Assembly (NCBI GenBank): GCA_024636755.1
Contig: JAGXGL010000086.1
Span: 1-42,089, forward strand
From: Guyparkeria sp.
GTDB lineage: Bacteria; Pseudomonadota; Gammaproteobacteria; Halothiobacillales; Halothiobacillaceae
DNA: 42,089 nucleotides
Reading direction: 5' to 3'
In this document: positions 1-7,937 of the stretch, piece after piece
Layout: each line of letters starts with the position of its first letter
How positions within the stretch are numbered: the stretch's first letter is position 1
Position numbers and translations under genes: made by a program
Notes under the pieces: model-generated
Told to the model about the DNA's origin: nothing
Database searches by the model: none
What the model saw: the letters and a program-made list of their open reading frames with translations, nothing else

Positions 1-552
1 ACGTTGATCGGGGTGATCTGGGCCGCGGGCATGGCCTTCGGCCTGATCCTGGTCGAGCTCACGCCGGGCTACCAGGCCGGGCTAATGACCTACCTGTTCG
101 GCTCGATTCTCACCGTCGCCACCGTCGATCTCTGGCTGATGGCCGGCATCGATGCCGTGATCCTGGGGCTGGCGCTCTATTACTACCGCGACCTGCTCTC
201 GTTCTCCTTTGACCCCATCTACGCGCGCACCCGCGGAATTCCGGTAACCGGGCTGTATTTCATGCTACTGCTACTGGTCGCCGAAACCGTGGTCATGATG
301 ATCCAGGTGGTTGGACTGTTGCTGGTAATCGCCTTGCTGACCCTGCCGCCCTACCTGGCCCAGCGCTACACCCGCACGCTGGGCGGCATGATGCTGCTCT
401 CGGCCGCCTTCAGCCTGCTGTTCTGCCTGGCCGGCCTGTACGCCAGTTACTGGTTCGATGTCGGCTCGGGCCCCGCGATCATCGCCACGGCCTGCGCGAT
501 CTATCTCGTCGTCGTGGGTATCGAGCGACTTCTCCGCGCGGCACGCCGTTAA
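1..552 (+). CDS. Zinc/manganese-type ABC transporter permease (ABC-3 family), 5' truncated
   Basis: This is the C-terminal 183 residues of an integral membrane permease of the ABC-3 family (ZnuB/TroC/MntB type), which moves divalent metal across the inner membrane with an ATPase and a periplasmic binding protein. The frame is open from the first base, so the start lies outside the window. About five to six hydrophobic segments are visible, with the family-typical stretch around 'VGLLLVIALLTLPP' followed by a charged loop and two further helices. A full member is about 260-300 residues, so roughly one third is missing. The partner ATPase and binding protein are presumably upstream. The metal cannot be told from the sequence. 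Confidence 0.85.
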   Translation, partial: TLIGVIWAAGMAFGLILVELTPGYQAGLMTYLFGSILTVATVDLWLMAGIDAVILGLALYYYRDLLSFSFDPIYARTRGIPVTGLYFMLLLLVAETVVMMIQVVGLLLVIALLTLPPYLAQRYTRTLGGMMLLSAAFSLLFCLAGLYASYWFDVGSGPAIIATACAIYLVVVGIERLLRAARR

Positions 553-881
553 TCGGCAAAACGGCGCGCTCTGGTCCGGGAGCCCCGTGTTGGTGCTTTT
601 CGTCCCGCTCGTCGCATGGATCACCAGAGCGACCCGGACCAATCCGTCGCTTGCCGGCCGACGCGCCTGGCACCATCGCCCGCCCTTGCCAACCTCCCTA
701 CACCTCGTGATGACCATGAGCATCTTGCCATCGTTGATTGATCTCGTTGGCCTGATTGCCTGTCCACGCCTGACCCCCAGCGTGGACGCGATAAACTGCC
801 TTATCGCTAGCCCCCGGGGAATTCCTGTCCGCCTGAACGGTCGAAGCAGCGCACCACCACCGCCATGACCGGGAGTCGCGC
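553..881. other. Gene-free spacer of 329 bp between permease and secreted protein
   Basis: No coding frame here has a credible protein; the open frames read as arginine/proline-rich shadow translations. The stretch holds one perfect dyad (762-787, listed separately), a -10-like GATAAA at 790-795, and a ribosome binding site GGGAG at 871-875 for the next gene. No clear terminator for the permease gene was seen. Confidence 0.5.
762..787. promoter_or_regulatory. Perfect dyad GTCCACGC-N10-GCGTGGAC, candidate operator
   Basis: Two 8-bp arms (762-769 and 780-787) are perfect reverse complements with a 10-nt spacer. The dyad sits just before GATAAA (790-795), a 5/6 match to a -10 hexamer, and about 95 bp before the next gene. 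An operator is one reading; an RNA hairpin is another. No T-run follows, so it is not an intrinsic terminator. Confidence 0.3.
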
Positions 882-1577
882 TTGAACTCATTGATTCGCT
901 CGATACTGCTTGCAGGCCTAGGCACGGCCGTCGCATCGGCCGCCCTCGCCGATGGCCAAGCTCGTTTTAAGACTGCCGACCCATCCCTGCCGTCGCTGAT
1001 GTTCAGTTGGCAAACAGCTGAACGCAGTCGTCTGGATACGCCCAACGAAACCGCCCACGTGCTGGCCATCGACGGCAGGGCCTGGGGCGTGGCGAAGGTC
1101 GCGGGGCACCCGGTGAGCATGGATCTCGACCAGTTGGCGAAGCTCCTTGGGCAGCACACTGCCCTGGCACGGCTCGGACCGGACGCGGTCGTCCCCAGTC
1201 AGATCACGTCGCTGGAGGCGACCGGGCAACGCGAAACGGTTGCCGGGGTCGACGGCGAACGCTACCGGGTGAGTTGGGTCGACAGTGAAGGCAACGCCCG
1301 CATCGACGAGGCGGTACTGACCGACGATCCTCTGGTCAGGGAAATGCAGGACGCCCTGCTGGGCGGCATGACCCGGGCGATTGCCAGTGGCACCGGTGTG
1401 AGTGGCCATGAGGCCGCAGAACAAGAGCTCACGCGTCGCGGGCTGGCGGTGCTGCGCTTTGGTGACGACTTTCGCCTCGAATCCATTTCGGATGCCCGTC
1501 AACCCGATGCCCGCTTTGCTATGCCAAGCCAACCGCTCGACCTGCAGCAGCTGATGCGTGGGGTGATGGGGAACTAG
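882..1577 (+). CDS. Secreted hypothetical protein
   Basis: This is a 231-residue protein that I do not recognise. The first 23 residues form a clear Sec signal peptide: Arg6, then a hydrophobic core, then 'ALA' before Asp24. The mature part should be periplasmic; it has no membrane segment and few cysteines. The start is TTG, chosen because GGGAG lies 6 nt upstream and the signal peptide begins exactly there. The mature part mixes beta-like stretches with a helical region near residues 145-180. The TAG stop codon lies inside the CTAG target duplication of the MITE that follows, so the insertion left the protein intact. No operon partner is apparent. Confidence 0.7.
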   Translation: MNSLIRSILLAGLGTAVASAALADGQARFKTADPSLPSLMFSWQTAERSRLDTPNETAHVLAIDGRAWGVAKVAGHPVSMDLDQLAKLLGQHTALARLGPDAVVPSQITSLEATGQRETVAGVDGERYRVSWVDSEGNARIDEAVLTDDPLVREMQDALLGGMTRAIASGTGVSGHEAAEQELTRRGLAVLRFGDDFRLESISDARQPDARFAMPSQPLDLQQLMRGVMGN

Positions 1578-1608
1578 GGAAGCTCTGCACGATTCGATAG
1601 CGTCTCTG
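1578..1608 (+). repeat. Left terminal inverted repeat of the MITE
   Basis: The 31-bp repeat begins GGAAGCTCTGCACGATTCGA. It matches the reverse complement of 1813-1843 except at positions 5, 22 and 25. Confidence 0.85.
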
Positions 1609-1812
1609 CGGGACCGCCAAGAGCCCATATGCAAGGCACAGTCCGCCGTGAAGGGCCGTCGCCCTTTACAAGGGCTGCAACACAGCAGATGGGCCCTTGG
1701 CGGCCCGCCCGGATGGGGCTTGCGGGTTTGCCCGCACTCGGCGTTACCGTCCCTCGACGGGCAACGAGCCCGTCTTCGGCACGGCGCCTTGATTGCGAAC
1801 AAACCCGCAAGC

Positions 1813-1843
1813 CAGAGATGCCATCGAATCGTGCAGAGTTTCC
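1813..1843 (-). repeat. Right terminal inverted repeat of the MITE
   Basis: Read on the minus strand it begins GGAAACTCTGCACGATTCGA, matching the left repeat at 28 of 31 positions. It is followed directly by the second CTAG copy. Confidence 0.85.
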
Positions 1844-1887
1844 CTAGGGGAAGGGAGAGATCCCGACTTCGAACGGTCGTTCGCGGG

Positions 1888-2667
1888 TCAGTCGGGGATG
1901 GCCTCGACGGCCTCGTTTCCCGATGCCGCGATCCGCGTCGCCACGGCGTGGTGGGCGCGCCGCGCAATCTCGCTGCGGTTGTCATCCGCCGTCGGATAGA
2001 TCGGCTCGAGCACGTCGATCCGCGCCTCGAGCCCCTGGGAAGAAAGCACCCGCCACAATGACGGCCAGAGGCTTTCCTTGCCGATGAATGCCGGCGCGGT
2101 GGTGCGCTCCCCCTGCGAGTCGTAATAACGCAGGGCGATCGGCACTACCGGACGTTCCATGTCGATGGCGGGAGCAAGCAAACGAGCGTGGAATCGTCGC
2201 ACCATCAGACCGTCAGTGGTCGTGCCTTCCGCAAACACCAACATCTGTCGACCATGCTCAAGCCCCCTTGCCACCGCCTCGCTGGCCGCCTCACTCCCCC
2301 GGCCACGCTCGATGAACTCCGTGCCGCTGAGCCTTGCCAGCCGACCGATCACCGGCCAGCGACGAATCTCGCTCTTGGCGACAAACACCGCTCCGTCGCA
2401 GAGTCCGCCCAGCAACGGAATATCCAGCCAGCTGACGTGATTGGGGAGCCAAAGACTACCTCCGGGTGGCAAGTCAGACAGCCGCTCCAAGCCCTCGACA
2501 CGAACGCGCACCCCGAGCACCCGGGTGCCCCCCTCCAGCCAGGCCCTGGCCTGTTCGAGGCGAACCGCTTCGTCCAGTCGAGCAAATCGCCGGGTTAGCC
2601 AAAGGCCCGCGACAAAATAGAGCAGCAGCCGCACACCGCGACTCAATCCACGCAGGACGGGTCTCAT
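1888..2667 (-). CDS. plsC: 1-acyl-sn-glycerol-3-phosphate acyltransferase (PlsC family)
   Basis: This 259-residue membrane-associated acyltransferase should add the second acyl chain to lysophosphatidic acid or a related lysophospholipid. It carries the HX4D catalytic motif in 'NHVSWLD' (His77, Asp82) and the substrate-binding 'FAEGTT' motif (Glu147-Thr150). A hydrophobic N-terminal segment spans about residues 11-25. The ATG at 2667 is preferred over an in-frame ATG at 2742: the longer form would add 25 low-complexity residues inside pgsA, whereas 2667 lies 7 bp past the pgsA stop. It is the last gene of the lpxH-pgsA-plsC operon, all steps of envelope lipid synthesis. Several PlsC paralogues usually exist, so the exact substrate is uncertain. 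Confidence 0.85.
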   Translation of the reverse strand: MRPVLRGLSRGVRLLLYFVAGLWLTRRFARLDEAVRLEQARAWLEGGTRVLGVRVRVEGLERLSDLPPGGSLWLPNHVSWLDIPLLGGLCDGAVFVAKSEIRRWPVIGRLARLSGTEFIERGRGSEAASEAVARGLEHGRQMLVFAEGTTTDGLMVRRFHARLLAPAIDMERPVVPIALRYYDSQGERTTAPAFIGKESLWPSLWRVLSSQGLEARIDVLEPIYPTADDNRSEIARRAHHAVATRIAASGNEAVEAIPD

Positions 2668-2674
2668 ACCGACG

Positions 2675-3253
2675 TCAGTGCTCCCGCCCTTCGGCCTCGG
2701 CACGGGCCACGGCCGCGATGGCGGCCTGCGCGTACTGGGCACCGGAAACGAACGTCAGAAGCGCGGCGACCATCAGCAGCCAATAGCCGATCAGGTAGAC
2801 GTCGATCACGCCGAACAGTGGGAAGTAGTAGAGCAGGAACAGGATGGCGAACATCTGTGCCGTCGTCTTGAGCTTGCCCAGGGACGACACCTTGACCGCC
2901 GCACTGATGCCGCGGCTCGCCATCCACTCACGCAGGGCCGAGACGAAGACCTCGCGCCCGATGATCACCGCCGTGGCTATAACGATCGGCAGATCGCCGT
3001 CACTGAACACCAGGAGCACCAACGCCACGGCAACGATCAGCTTGTCCGCCACCGGATCGAGAAACGCACCGAAGGCCGATTGCTGGTTCCAGCGACGGGC
3101 AAGATAGCCATCGAGAAAATCGGTCAACGAGGCCAGGCCGAAGATCCAGGCGGAGGCCGGTCGCGCGAACTCGGTCGGGGTGAACAGGAACACGACCACC
3201 ATCAACGGGATGGCCGCGATCCGCAGCCAGGTGAGCATCATCGGCAAATTCAT
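2675..3253 (-). CDS. pgsA: CDP-diacylglycerol--glycerol-3-phosphate 3-phosphatidyltransferase
   Basis: This 192-residue inner-membrane enzyme makes phosphatidylglycerophosphate from CDP-diacylglycerol and glycerol-3-phosphate, the committed step to phosphatidylglycerol and cardiolipin. The CDP-alcohol phosphotransferase signature is complete: Asp45, Asp48-Gly49, Ala52-Arg53, Gly62, Asp66 and Asp70. About four to five hydrophobic segments are visible, and the length is normal for the family. The start overlaps the lpxH stop in an ATGA junction, implying translational coupling. The 3' end carries a charged alanine/glutamate-rich tail. The identification is firm. Confidence 0.95.
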   Translation of the reverse strand: MNLPMMLTWLRIAAIPLMVVVFLFTPTEFARPASAWIFGLASLTDFLDGYLARRWNQQSAFGAFLDPVADKLIVAVALVLLVFSDGDLPIVIATAVIIGREVFVSALREWMASRGISAAVKVSSLGKLKTTAQMFAILFLLYYFPLFGVIDVYLIGYWLLMVAALLTFVSGAQYAQAAIAAVARAEAEGREH

Positions 3254-4008
3254 GCAATCGCCTCCCGGCGTAGTGGCCAGGTCGCCATGACCTCGCTGGA
3301 TTCCGGCGTGAAACGCTCCAGGGCGACGCCATCACCCTCGAGCGAGACCAGCCAGCCGGCCTCGCCCCAGTCACCGATCACGACCCGGGGGCGACCGTCG
3401 GCCAGCCGGTGGATCGCTGGACGATGGGTGTGTCCGTGGATCAGCCCGTCGGTGCCGGTCCGCTCGAGGATCTCGTCGACCGCCGCGACGTTGACGTCCA
3501 TGATGTCCTCGGGCTTGCTCGACGAGGCCGTGCGGCTCTTGTTACGCAGATCCTCGGCGATCGCGATGCGCTCGGAAAGCGAGCGGGCGAGAAAATCACG
3601 CACGAAGCCCGGATCACGCAGCTGGGCCCGCATGGCCTGGTAGGCCGCATCATCGATGCAGAGCTCGTCGCCGTGGGTGAGTAGCCAGCGGCGCCCGCCC
3701 TGCTCGAGCACGGTCTGATCGGGCAGATGCGTGGCACCCAGCCGCTCGAGCAACTGGCGCCCGACGAGAAAATCCCGGTTGCCCGGCTGGAAGTACACCG
3801 TGGCCTTCAGGTCGGCAAAGCGCCCCAACCGCTCGGCAATCGCCGGATCGATTGGCTGATCGTCACCGATCCAGTAGTCGAACAGGTCCCCGAGCACATA
3901 GACCGCCTCGGCATGCTCGGCGCGTTCGAGAAAGGTATCGAGCAGGGCCAGCGTGCGGGGCTCGGGTGTCGCCAGGTGCAGGTCAGCGATGATCAGCGTT
4001 TCGGCCAT
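3250..4008 (-). CDS. lpxH: UDP-2,3-diacylglucosamine diphosphatase
   Basis: This 252-residue peripheral membrane metallophosphoesterase cleaves UDP-2,3-diacylglucosamine to lipid X in lipid A synthesis. All metal-binding motifs are present: Asp9-X-His11, Gly40-Asp41, Gly-Asn-Arg-Asp at 76-79, His112-Gly-Asp, and His-Gly-His-Thr-His at 191-195. The length matches the family. It is the first gene of a three-gene leftward operon, joined to pgsA by an ATGA overlap, so lipid A and phospholipid steps are co-expressed. The presence of lpxH (rather than lpxI or lpxG) fits a gamma- or betaproteobacterium. Confidence 0.95.
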   Translation of the reverse strand: MAETLIIADLHLATPEPRTLALLDTFLERAEHAEAVYVLGDLFDYWIGDDQPIDPAIAERLGRFADLKATVYFQPGNRDFLVGRQLLERLGATHLPDQTVLEQGGRRWLLTHGDELCIDDAAYQAMRAQLRDPGFVRDFLARSLSERIAIAEDLRNKSRTASSSKPEDIMDVNVAAVDEILERTGTDGLIHGHTHRPAIHRLADGRPRVVIGDWGEAGWLVSLEGDGVALERFTPESSEVMATWPLRREAIA

Positions 4009-4057
4009 GACCGGGCACGTCTCCCAGGGTGATCAGTCGGGTGGTGAGTCGGGTCGA

Positions 4058-4570
4058 TCAGTCGATGCGCTCGGCCTTGTCGATCAGCACGTCGTCGACC
4101 GGCACGTCCTGGTGACCGTGGCGGGAGCCCGTCTGCAGCGTGGCCATCTTGTCGACCACGTCCATGCCGTTGACCACCTCACCAAACACGGCGTAGCCCC
4201 AGCCCTGCGGGGTCTCGGAGGAGAAATCGAGAAAGGCGTTGTCGGCCAGGTTGATGAAGAACTGGCTGGTGGCCGAATTCGGATCCGGGGTACGCGCCAT
4301 CGACAGCATCCCGCGCTTGTTTTTCAGGCCGTTGTTGGCCTCGTTCTCGATCGGTGCGCGGGTGGGCTTTTGCTCCATTTCCGGCGTCAGACCGCCACCC
4401 TGGACGACGAAGCCCGGAATGACACGGTGGAAGATCGTGCCCGCGAAATGGCCCGCGTCGACATAGGCGAGAATGTTTTCCACCGTCTTGGGGGCCTTGT
4501 CGTCGTACAGGCCGATCTCGATCTCGCCCAGTCGCGTGGAGAAGCGGATCTTGCTATTGATGTCACTCAT
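4058..4570 (-). CDS. ppiB: Cytoplasmic peptidyl-prolyl cis-trans isomerase (cyclophilin)
   Basis: This 170-residue single-domain cyclophilin catalyses proline isomerisation during folding. The core motif around 'FHRVIPGFVVQGGG' (residues 48-60) contains the catalytic arginine, and the 'SATSQFFINLADN' stretch follows in the usual place. There is no signal peptide, so it is the cytoplasmic PpiB form rather than PpiA. It is transcribed away from cysS, as in many gammaproteobacteria. The lpxH start lies 49 bp downstream, so the two may be co-transcribed. Confidence 0.93.
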   Translation of the reverse strand: MSDINSKIRFSTRLGEIEIGLYDDKAPKTVENILAYVDAGHFAGTIFHRVIPGFVVQGGGLTPEMEQKPTRAPIENEANNGLKNKRGMLSMARTPDPNSATSQFFINLADNAFLDFSSETPQGWGYAVFGEVVNGMDVVDKMATLQTGSRHGHQDVPVDDVLIDKAERID

Positions 4571-4608
4571 GCGTTTTATCTCGTCTGTGGGGCCGTTAAA
4601 CTAACGCC

Positions 4609-4635
4609 TTTCCCGAAAGCTTAGCTTTCAGGAAA
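4609..4635. promoter_or_regulatory. 27-bp inverted repeat between ppiB and cysS
   Basis: The core GAAAGCT-T-AGCTTTC (4615-4629) is a perfect dyad. It extends through one mismatch (C4614/A4630) to TTTCC (4609-4613) and GGAAA (4631-4635), so 12 of 13 pairs match. It lies midway between the divergent ppiB and cysS starts. It could be an operator for either gene or a leader hairpin; no T-run flanks it. Confidence 0.45.
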
Positions 4636-4692
4636 CACGTCATTTCCAATGCAGAACAGTCTAACGACCTTCGACCCGGAATCGTAGCCAAC

Positions 4693-6081
4693 ATGCTCAC
4701 AATCTATGACACCGCCGCCCGCGCCAAGCGCGAGTTCACCCCGATCCGGCCCGGCCAGGTCGGGATCTACGTCTGCGGGATGACGGTCTACGATCGCTGC
4801 CACATCGGTCACGCCCGGGTGCTGGTCGTCTTCGACATGGTGGTGCGCTACCTCAAGGAGCGCGGCTTCGACGTCAACTACGTGCGCAACATCACCGACA
4901 TCGACGACAAGATCATCGCCCGCGCCGCCGAAAACGCCGAGAGCATCGAGTCGCTGACCAATCGTTTCATCGAGCTGATGCACCGGGATGCCGAGGCACT
5001 GGGCTGCCTGCCGCCGACCTCGCAGCCACGCGCCACCGAGAACGTCGACGAGATGATCACGATGATCACGACACTGATCGAGCGCGGCAACGCCTATCGC
5101 GCCGACAACGGCGACGTCTATTTCGACGTCTCGACCTTCGCGCGCTACGGCACGCTCTCCGGGCGCGATCCGGAGGATCTGCGCGCCGGCGCCCGCGTGG
5201 CCGTCGACGAGGCCAAGGACGATCCGCTCGACTTCGTGCTGTGGAAGCACGCCAAGCCCGGCGAGCCGAAGTGGGAGGCGCCCTTCGGCCCGGGTCGGCC
5301 CGGCTGGCACATCGAATGCTCGGCAATGTCCACCGAGTCGCTGGGCACCACCTTCGATATCCACGGCGGCGGCCACGACCTGATGTTCCCGCATCACGAG
5401 AACGAGATCGCTCAGAGCGAATGCGCCACCGGCTGCCACTTCGTCAACTACTGGATGCATAACGGCTTCGTCCGGGTCGACGACGAGAAGATGTCCAAGT
5501 CGCTGGGCAACTTCTTCACCATCGAGGAGGTCACCCAGCGCTACCACCCCGAGGTGGTGCGCCTGTTCATCCTCTCGAGCCACTACCGCAGCCCGCTCAA
5601 CTACTCTGACCAGCACCTCGATGCCGCCCAGGCGAGCCTGTCGCGCTGGTACAGCGCGCTGAAGAAGGTGCCGGCCAACGCCGAGCCGATCGCCGAGGTG
5701 ATGGACGCCTTCCATGACGCCATGGACGACGACTTCAACACGCCCAAGGCCATCGCCCTGATTCACGAGCAACTGCACCTGGTGCACAAGATCGGCGAAT
5801 CCGACAAGGAAGCCGCGGCCCCGCATGCGGCCACGATCAACGCCATGGGCGCGATCCTGAACCTGGGTCAACTTGATCCGGATGCCTTCCTCCACTGGAG
5901 TGCGGAAGGCGATCGCGAGGACACCTTCGACGATGCCGACATCAACCAGTTGATCGCCCAGCGCGCCGAGGCCCGGGCCTCCCACAACTTCGAGGAATCC
6001 GATCGCATCCGCGACCTGTTGCTCGACAACGGCGTCACCCTCGAAGATGGTCCGCAGGGCACGACCTGGCGCCGGCAATAA
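4693..6081 (+). CDS. cysS: Cysteine--tRNA ligase
   Basis: This 462-residue class I aminoacyl-tRNA synthetase charges tRNA-Cys. The HIGH motif is at residues 37-40 and KMSKS at 266-270. The zinc site includes Cys28 in 'YVCGM', a cysteine in 'WHIECSAMS', and the histidines in 'HHENE'. The C-terminal tRNA-binding domain is present and the length is normal. No strong Shine-Dalgarno sequence was seen; the ATG gives the expected N-terminus. It is transcribed alone, divergently from ppiB. Confidence 0.97.
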   Translation: MLTIYDTAARAKREFTPIRPGQVGIYVCGMTVYDRCHIGHARVLVVFDMVVRYLKERGFDVNYVRNITDIDDKIIARAAENAESIESLTNRFIELMHRDAEALGCLPPTSQPRATENVDEMITMITTLIERGNAYRADNGDVYFDVSTFARYGTLSGRDPEDLRAGARVAVDEAKDDPLDFVLWKHAKPGEPKWEAPFGPGRPGWHIECSAMSTESLGTTFDIHGGGHDLMFPHHENEIAQSECATGCHFVNYWMHNGFVRVDDEKMSKSLGNFFTIEEVTQRYHPEVVRLFILSSHYRSPLNYSDQHLDAAQASLSRWYSALKKVPANAEPIAEVMDAFHDAMDDDFNTPKAIALIHEQLHLVHKIGESDKEAAAPHAATINAMGAILNLGQLDPDAFLHWSAEGDREDTFDDADINQLIAQRAEARASHNFEESDRIRDLLLDNGVTLEDGPQGTTWRRQ

Positions 6082-6160
6082 GCCATTGCCAATCACGGCT
6101 TACCGGACAACACTTGTGTTTTCCCGGTCAATCAATAGCTTAAACACACCTATTCATTCA

Positions 6161-6182
6161 CGGTCGTCCCTCGCGACGACCG
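6161..6182 (+). promoter_or_regulatory. Leader hairpin just upstream of the DHH gene
   Basis: CGGTCGTC (6161-6168) and GACGACCG (6175-6182) form a perfect 8-bp stem with a 6-nt loop, ending 16 nt before the ATG at 6199. No T-run follows. It may affect translation initiation or protect the transcript end; function unknown. Confidence 0.35.
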
Positions 6183-6198
6183 CTGTCAGCGAGCATCC

Positions 6199-7272
6199 AT
6201 GAGTACACCGACTATCATCCGTCCCGAAGGCTGGCTGTATCACGTGTCGCACACCGACCTTGACGGCTACGGCGCTCAGTACATGGTCGATCAGACCGAC
6301 CAGCGCTGCCATTTCGTCAACGCCGATTACCGCGACATCAACAACGCCATCGACGACATCGTCGCGCGCATCCTCAAGGCCGGTGAGCCGGCGGGGCTGC
6401 TGATCACCGACCTCAACCTGACGTTGGATCAGGCCAAGGCGCTCGACAAGCGGATCACGAAGATGAAGGTGCCGGTCGAGCTGCAATTGCTCGATCACCA
6501 CGCCACCGGCGCCGACTGTGCCGAGGCCTTCGACTGGTACTACCTCGACACCGATCGCTGCGCGAGCCTGCTGACCTTCGAGGCGGTGGCCGATCACCTC
6601 GACCCGGTCCAACGCGACCTGATGCGCCAGCGCGCCGAGTTCATCGACGTGGGTGACCGCTGGCTACGCGACCACGACAATTTCCGCCGGGCGATCTACC
6701 TGATCGGCCTGGTCATGCAAGACGATCACCTCGCCCCGCCGCTCAAGGATTTAAAGCGCGCCTACCGCTTCCACGTGATGGAGGCGTTCTTCCGTTCCCA
6801 CGAGTCCGGCGAGACGCTGGAGGCGTTCGAGCGCCAGCTATTCGACGCCCGCAAGAGCTTCCTCAAGGGGCGGGTGGAAAAACGCATCTTCAACGACGAG
6901 AACCTGCCGCTCAACGACAAGTTCCACATGCTCTCGGCCTCGGTACTCGACGAGGATTTCGTCCCGGTACTCGAGATCGAAGGCGTGCGTACCGGCGTGT
7001 TCTTCAACTGGCCGCACGATGTCTGGCGTGGCGTGATCATGGACATGATGGAAGTGCGCGGTCAGATCGACATGGCAATGGGCATACGCGGCAATGGCCG
7101 CCTCTCACTGCGCGCCAACCCCGGCGTGAACGCCGGTGAGATTTCCGCACGCTACTTTGGCGGTGGCGGTCATCCCGGTGCGGCCGGCGGTGAGCTCAAG
7201 GACAACCGTCTGCGCGATCTCGCCCACGCGGTCAGCGCCATCCAGAAGACCCTCGCCGCCGGCGATCGATGA
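6199..7272 (+). CDS. DHH-family phosphoesterase (COG2404/NrnB-like)
   Basis: This 357-residue cytoplasmic metal-dependent phosphoesterase has an N-terminal DHH domain and a C-terminal DHHA1 domain. Seen motifs are His18-Thr-Asp20-Leu-Asp22-Gly-Tyr, 'ADYRDIN', 'ITDLNLT', 'LLDHH' near residue 97, and the substrate-binding glycine-rich motif 'GGGGHPGAAGG' near residue 316. Relatives degrade very short RNAs (nanoRNase) or cyclic nucleotide products such as pGpG and pAp. The exact substrate here is inference. The stop overlaps the greB start as ATGA, so the two are almost certainly translationally coupled. Its N-terminus (MSTPTIIRP) resembles that of GreB (MSTPIITRP). Confidence 0.85.
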   Translation: MSTPTIIRPEGWLYHVSHTDLDGYGAQYMVDQTDQRCHFVNADYRDINNAIDDIVARILKAGEPAGLLITDLNLTLDQAKALDKRITKMKVPVELQLLDHHATGADCAEAFDWYYLDTDRCASLLTFEAVADHLDPVQRDLMRQRAEFIDVGDRWLRDHDNFRRAIYLIGLVMQDDHLAPPLKDLKRAYRFHVMEAFFRSHESGETLEAFERQLFDARKSFLKGRVEKRIFNDENLPLNDKFHMLSASVLDEDFVPVLEIEGVRTGVFFNWPHDVWRGVIMDMMEVRGQIDMAMGIRGNGRLSLRANPGVNAGEISARYFGGGGHPGAAGGELKDNRLRDLAHAVSAIQKTLAAGDR

Positions 7273-7748
7273 GCACGCCGATCATCACCCGGCCCGGCTT
7301 CAAGGCCCTCGAGGCCGAGCTGGATCGGCTCTGGCGCGTCGAACGACGCGAGGTCGTGCAGGCGGTTTCCGAGGCCGCCGCGCTGGGTGATCGATCGGAG
7401 AACGCCGAGTACATCTACGGCAAGAAGCGGCTGCGCGAGATTGACCGTCGCATCCGCTACCTGCAAAAGCGCCTGCCGAACCTCAAGGTCGTCGACCGCG
7501 TACCCGACGACACCGACAAGGTCTACTTCGCCGCCTACGTCGAGATGGAATGCGAGAGCCAGGCACTCGAACGCACCCTGCGCCTGGTCGGGCCGGACGA
7601 ACTCGACCCGTCGCGCGGCTGGATCAGCATCGACTCTCCGGTGGCCCGCAAGCTGATCGGCCGTCGCCCCGGCGACGTGGTGCGGCTGCCGGCCGGCGAA
7701 GACAAGGGTCAACTGCCCTGGGAAATCGTCGATATCCGTTACCAGTAA
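7269..7748 (+). CDS. greB: Transcription elongation factor GreB
   Basis: GreB (159 residues) binds the RNA polymerase secondary channel and stimulates cleavage of backtracked RNA, releasing short oligonucleotides. The N-terminal coiled coil is visible, with the acidic tip 'LGDRSENAEY' (Asp and Glu that coordinate the catalytic magnesium) near residues 38-47. The C-terminal FKBP-like domain ends with 'LPWEIVDIRY'. The sequence resembles GreB more than GreA in the 'YIYGKKRLREIDRRIRYL' helix. It starts within the stop of the DHH phosphoesterase gene (ATGA overlap). The DHH enzyme could digest the short RNAs that GreB releases; that is inference. Confidence 0.93.
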   Translation: MSTPIITRPGFKALEAELDRLWRVERREVVQAVSEAAALGDRSENAEYIYGKKRLREIDRRIRYLQKRLPNLKVVDRVPDDTDKVYFAAYVEMECESQALERTLRLVGPDELDPSRGWISIDSPVARKLIGRRPGDVVRLPAGEDKGQLPWEIVDIRYQ

Positions 7749-7787
7749 GGCGTACCCCACGGCACAGGCCCAATGCAAACTGGACAT

Positions 7788-7799
7788 ATGGACGTCCAT
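7788..7799. promoter_or_regulatory. 12-bp palindrome ATGGACGTCCAT, candidate operator
   Basis: This perfect palindrome lies 40 bp after greB, and GACAT/ATGTC flank it as a looser outer dyad. A second dyad, CGGCCA-C-TGGCCG, is at 7901-7913. Both precede the GGDEF gene and could be regulator sites or leader hairpins. No factor is identified. Confidence 0.3.
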
Positions 7800-7937
7800 G
7801 TCACCATTGGCAAAACAATCCGCGTTTCTCTCGGCTTGTCCCGCTCAACGGTGCCGATGTGACGCGGCCGGCCGCTCGTGCCGCGGATTGCGATCACTAA
7901 CGGCCACTGGCCGCCCATTCACACGACGCTGAGCTTA

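Larger units (their letters stand above)
1574..1847. mobile_element. MITE of IS5-type target preference (266 bp plus CTAG target duplication)
   Basis: The element spans 1578-1843 and is flanked by CTAG at 1574-1577 and 1844-1847. It has 31-bp terminal inverted repeats with 28 of 31 positions matching. CTAG fits the YTAR target duplicated by the IS5 subgroup of the IS5 family. The interior codes for no transposase but is highly self-complementary. Arms at 1608-1632 and 1685-1708 pair, AAGGGC at 1651-1656 pairs with GCCCTT at 1661-1666, and an 11-bp arm at 1719-1729 pairs with 1801-1811. It would therefore need a transposase supplied in trans. Assignment to the IS5 family rests on the target duplication and is inference. 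Confidence 0.8.

Noticed and set aside
4621..6096. 491-codon open frame on the minus strand
   Set aside because: It is fully antisense to cysS, whose motifs are complete. The translation is a Val/Gly/Asp/His-rich shadow typical of GC-rich antisense frames.
6097..6140. Inverted repeat around ACCGG...CCGGT after cysS as a terminator
   Set aside because: The stem is broken by mismatches and no T-run follows the closing arm.
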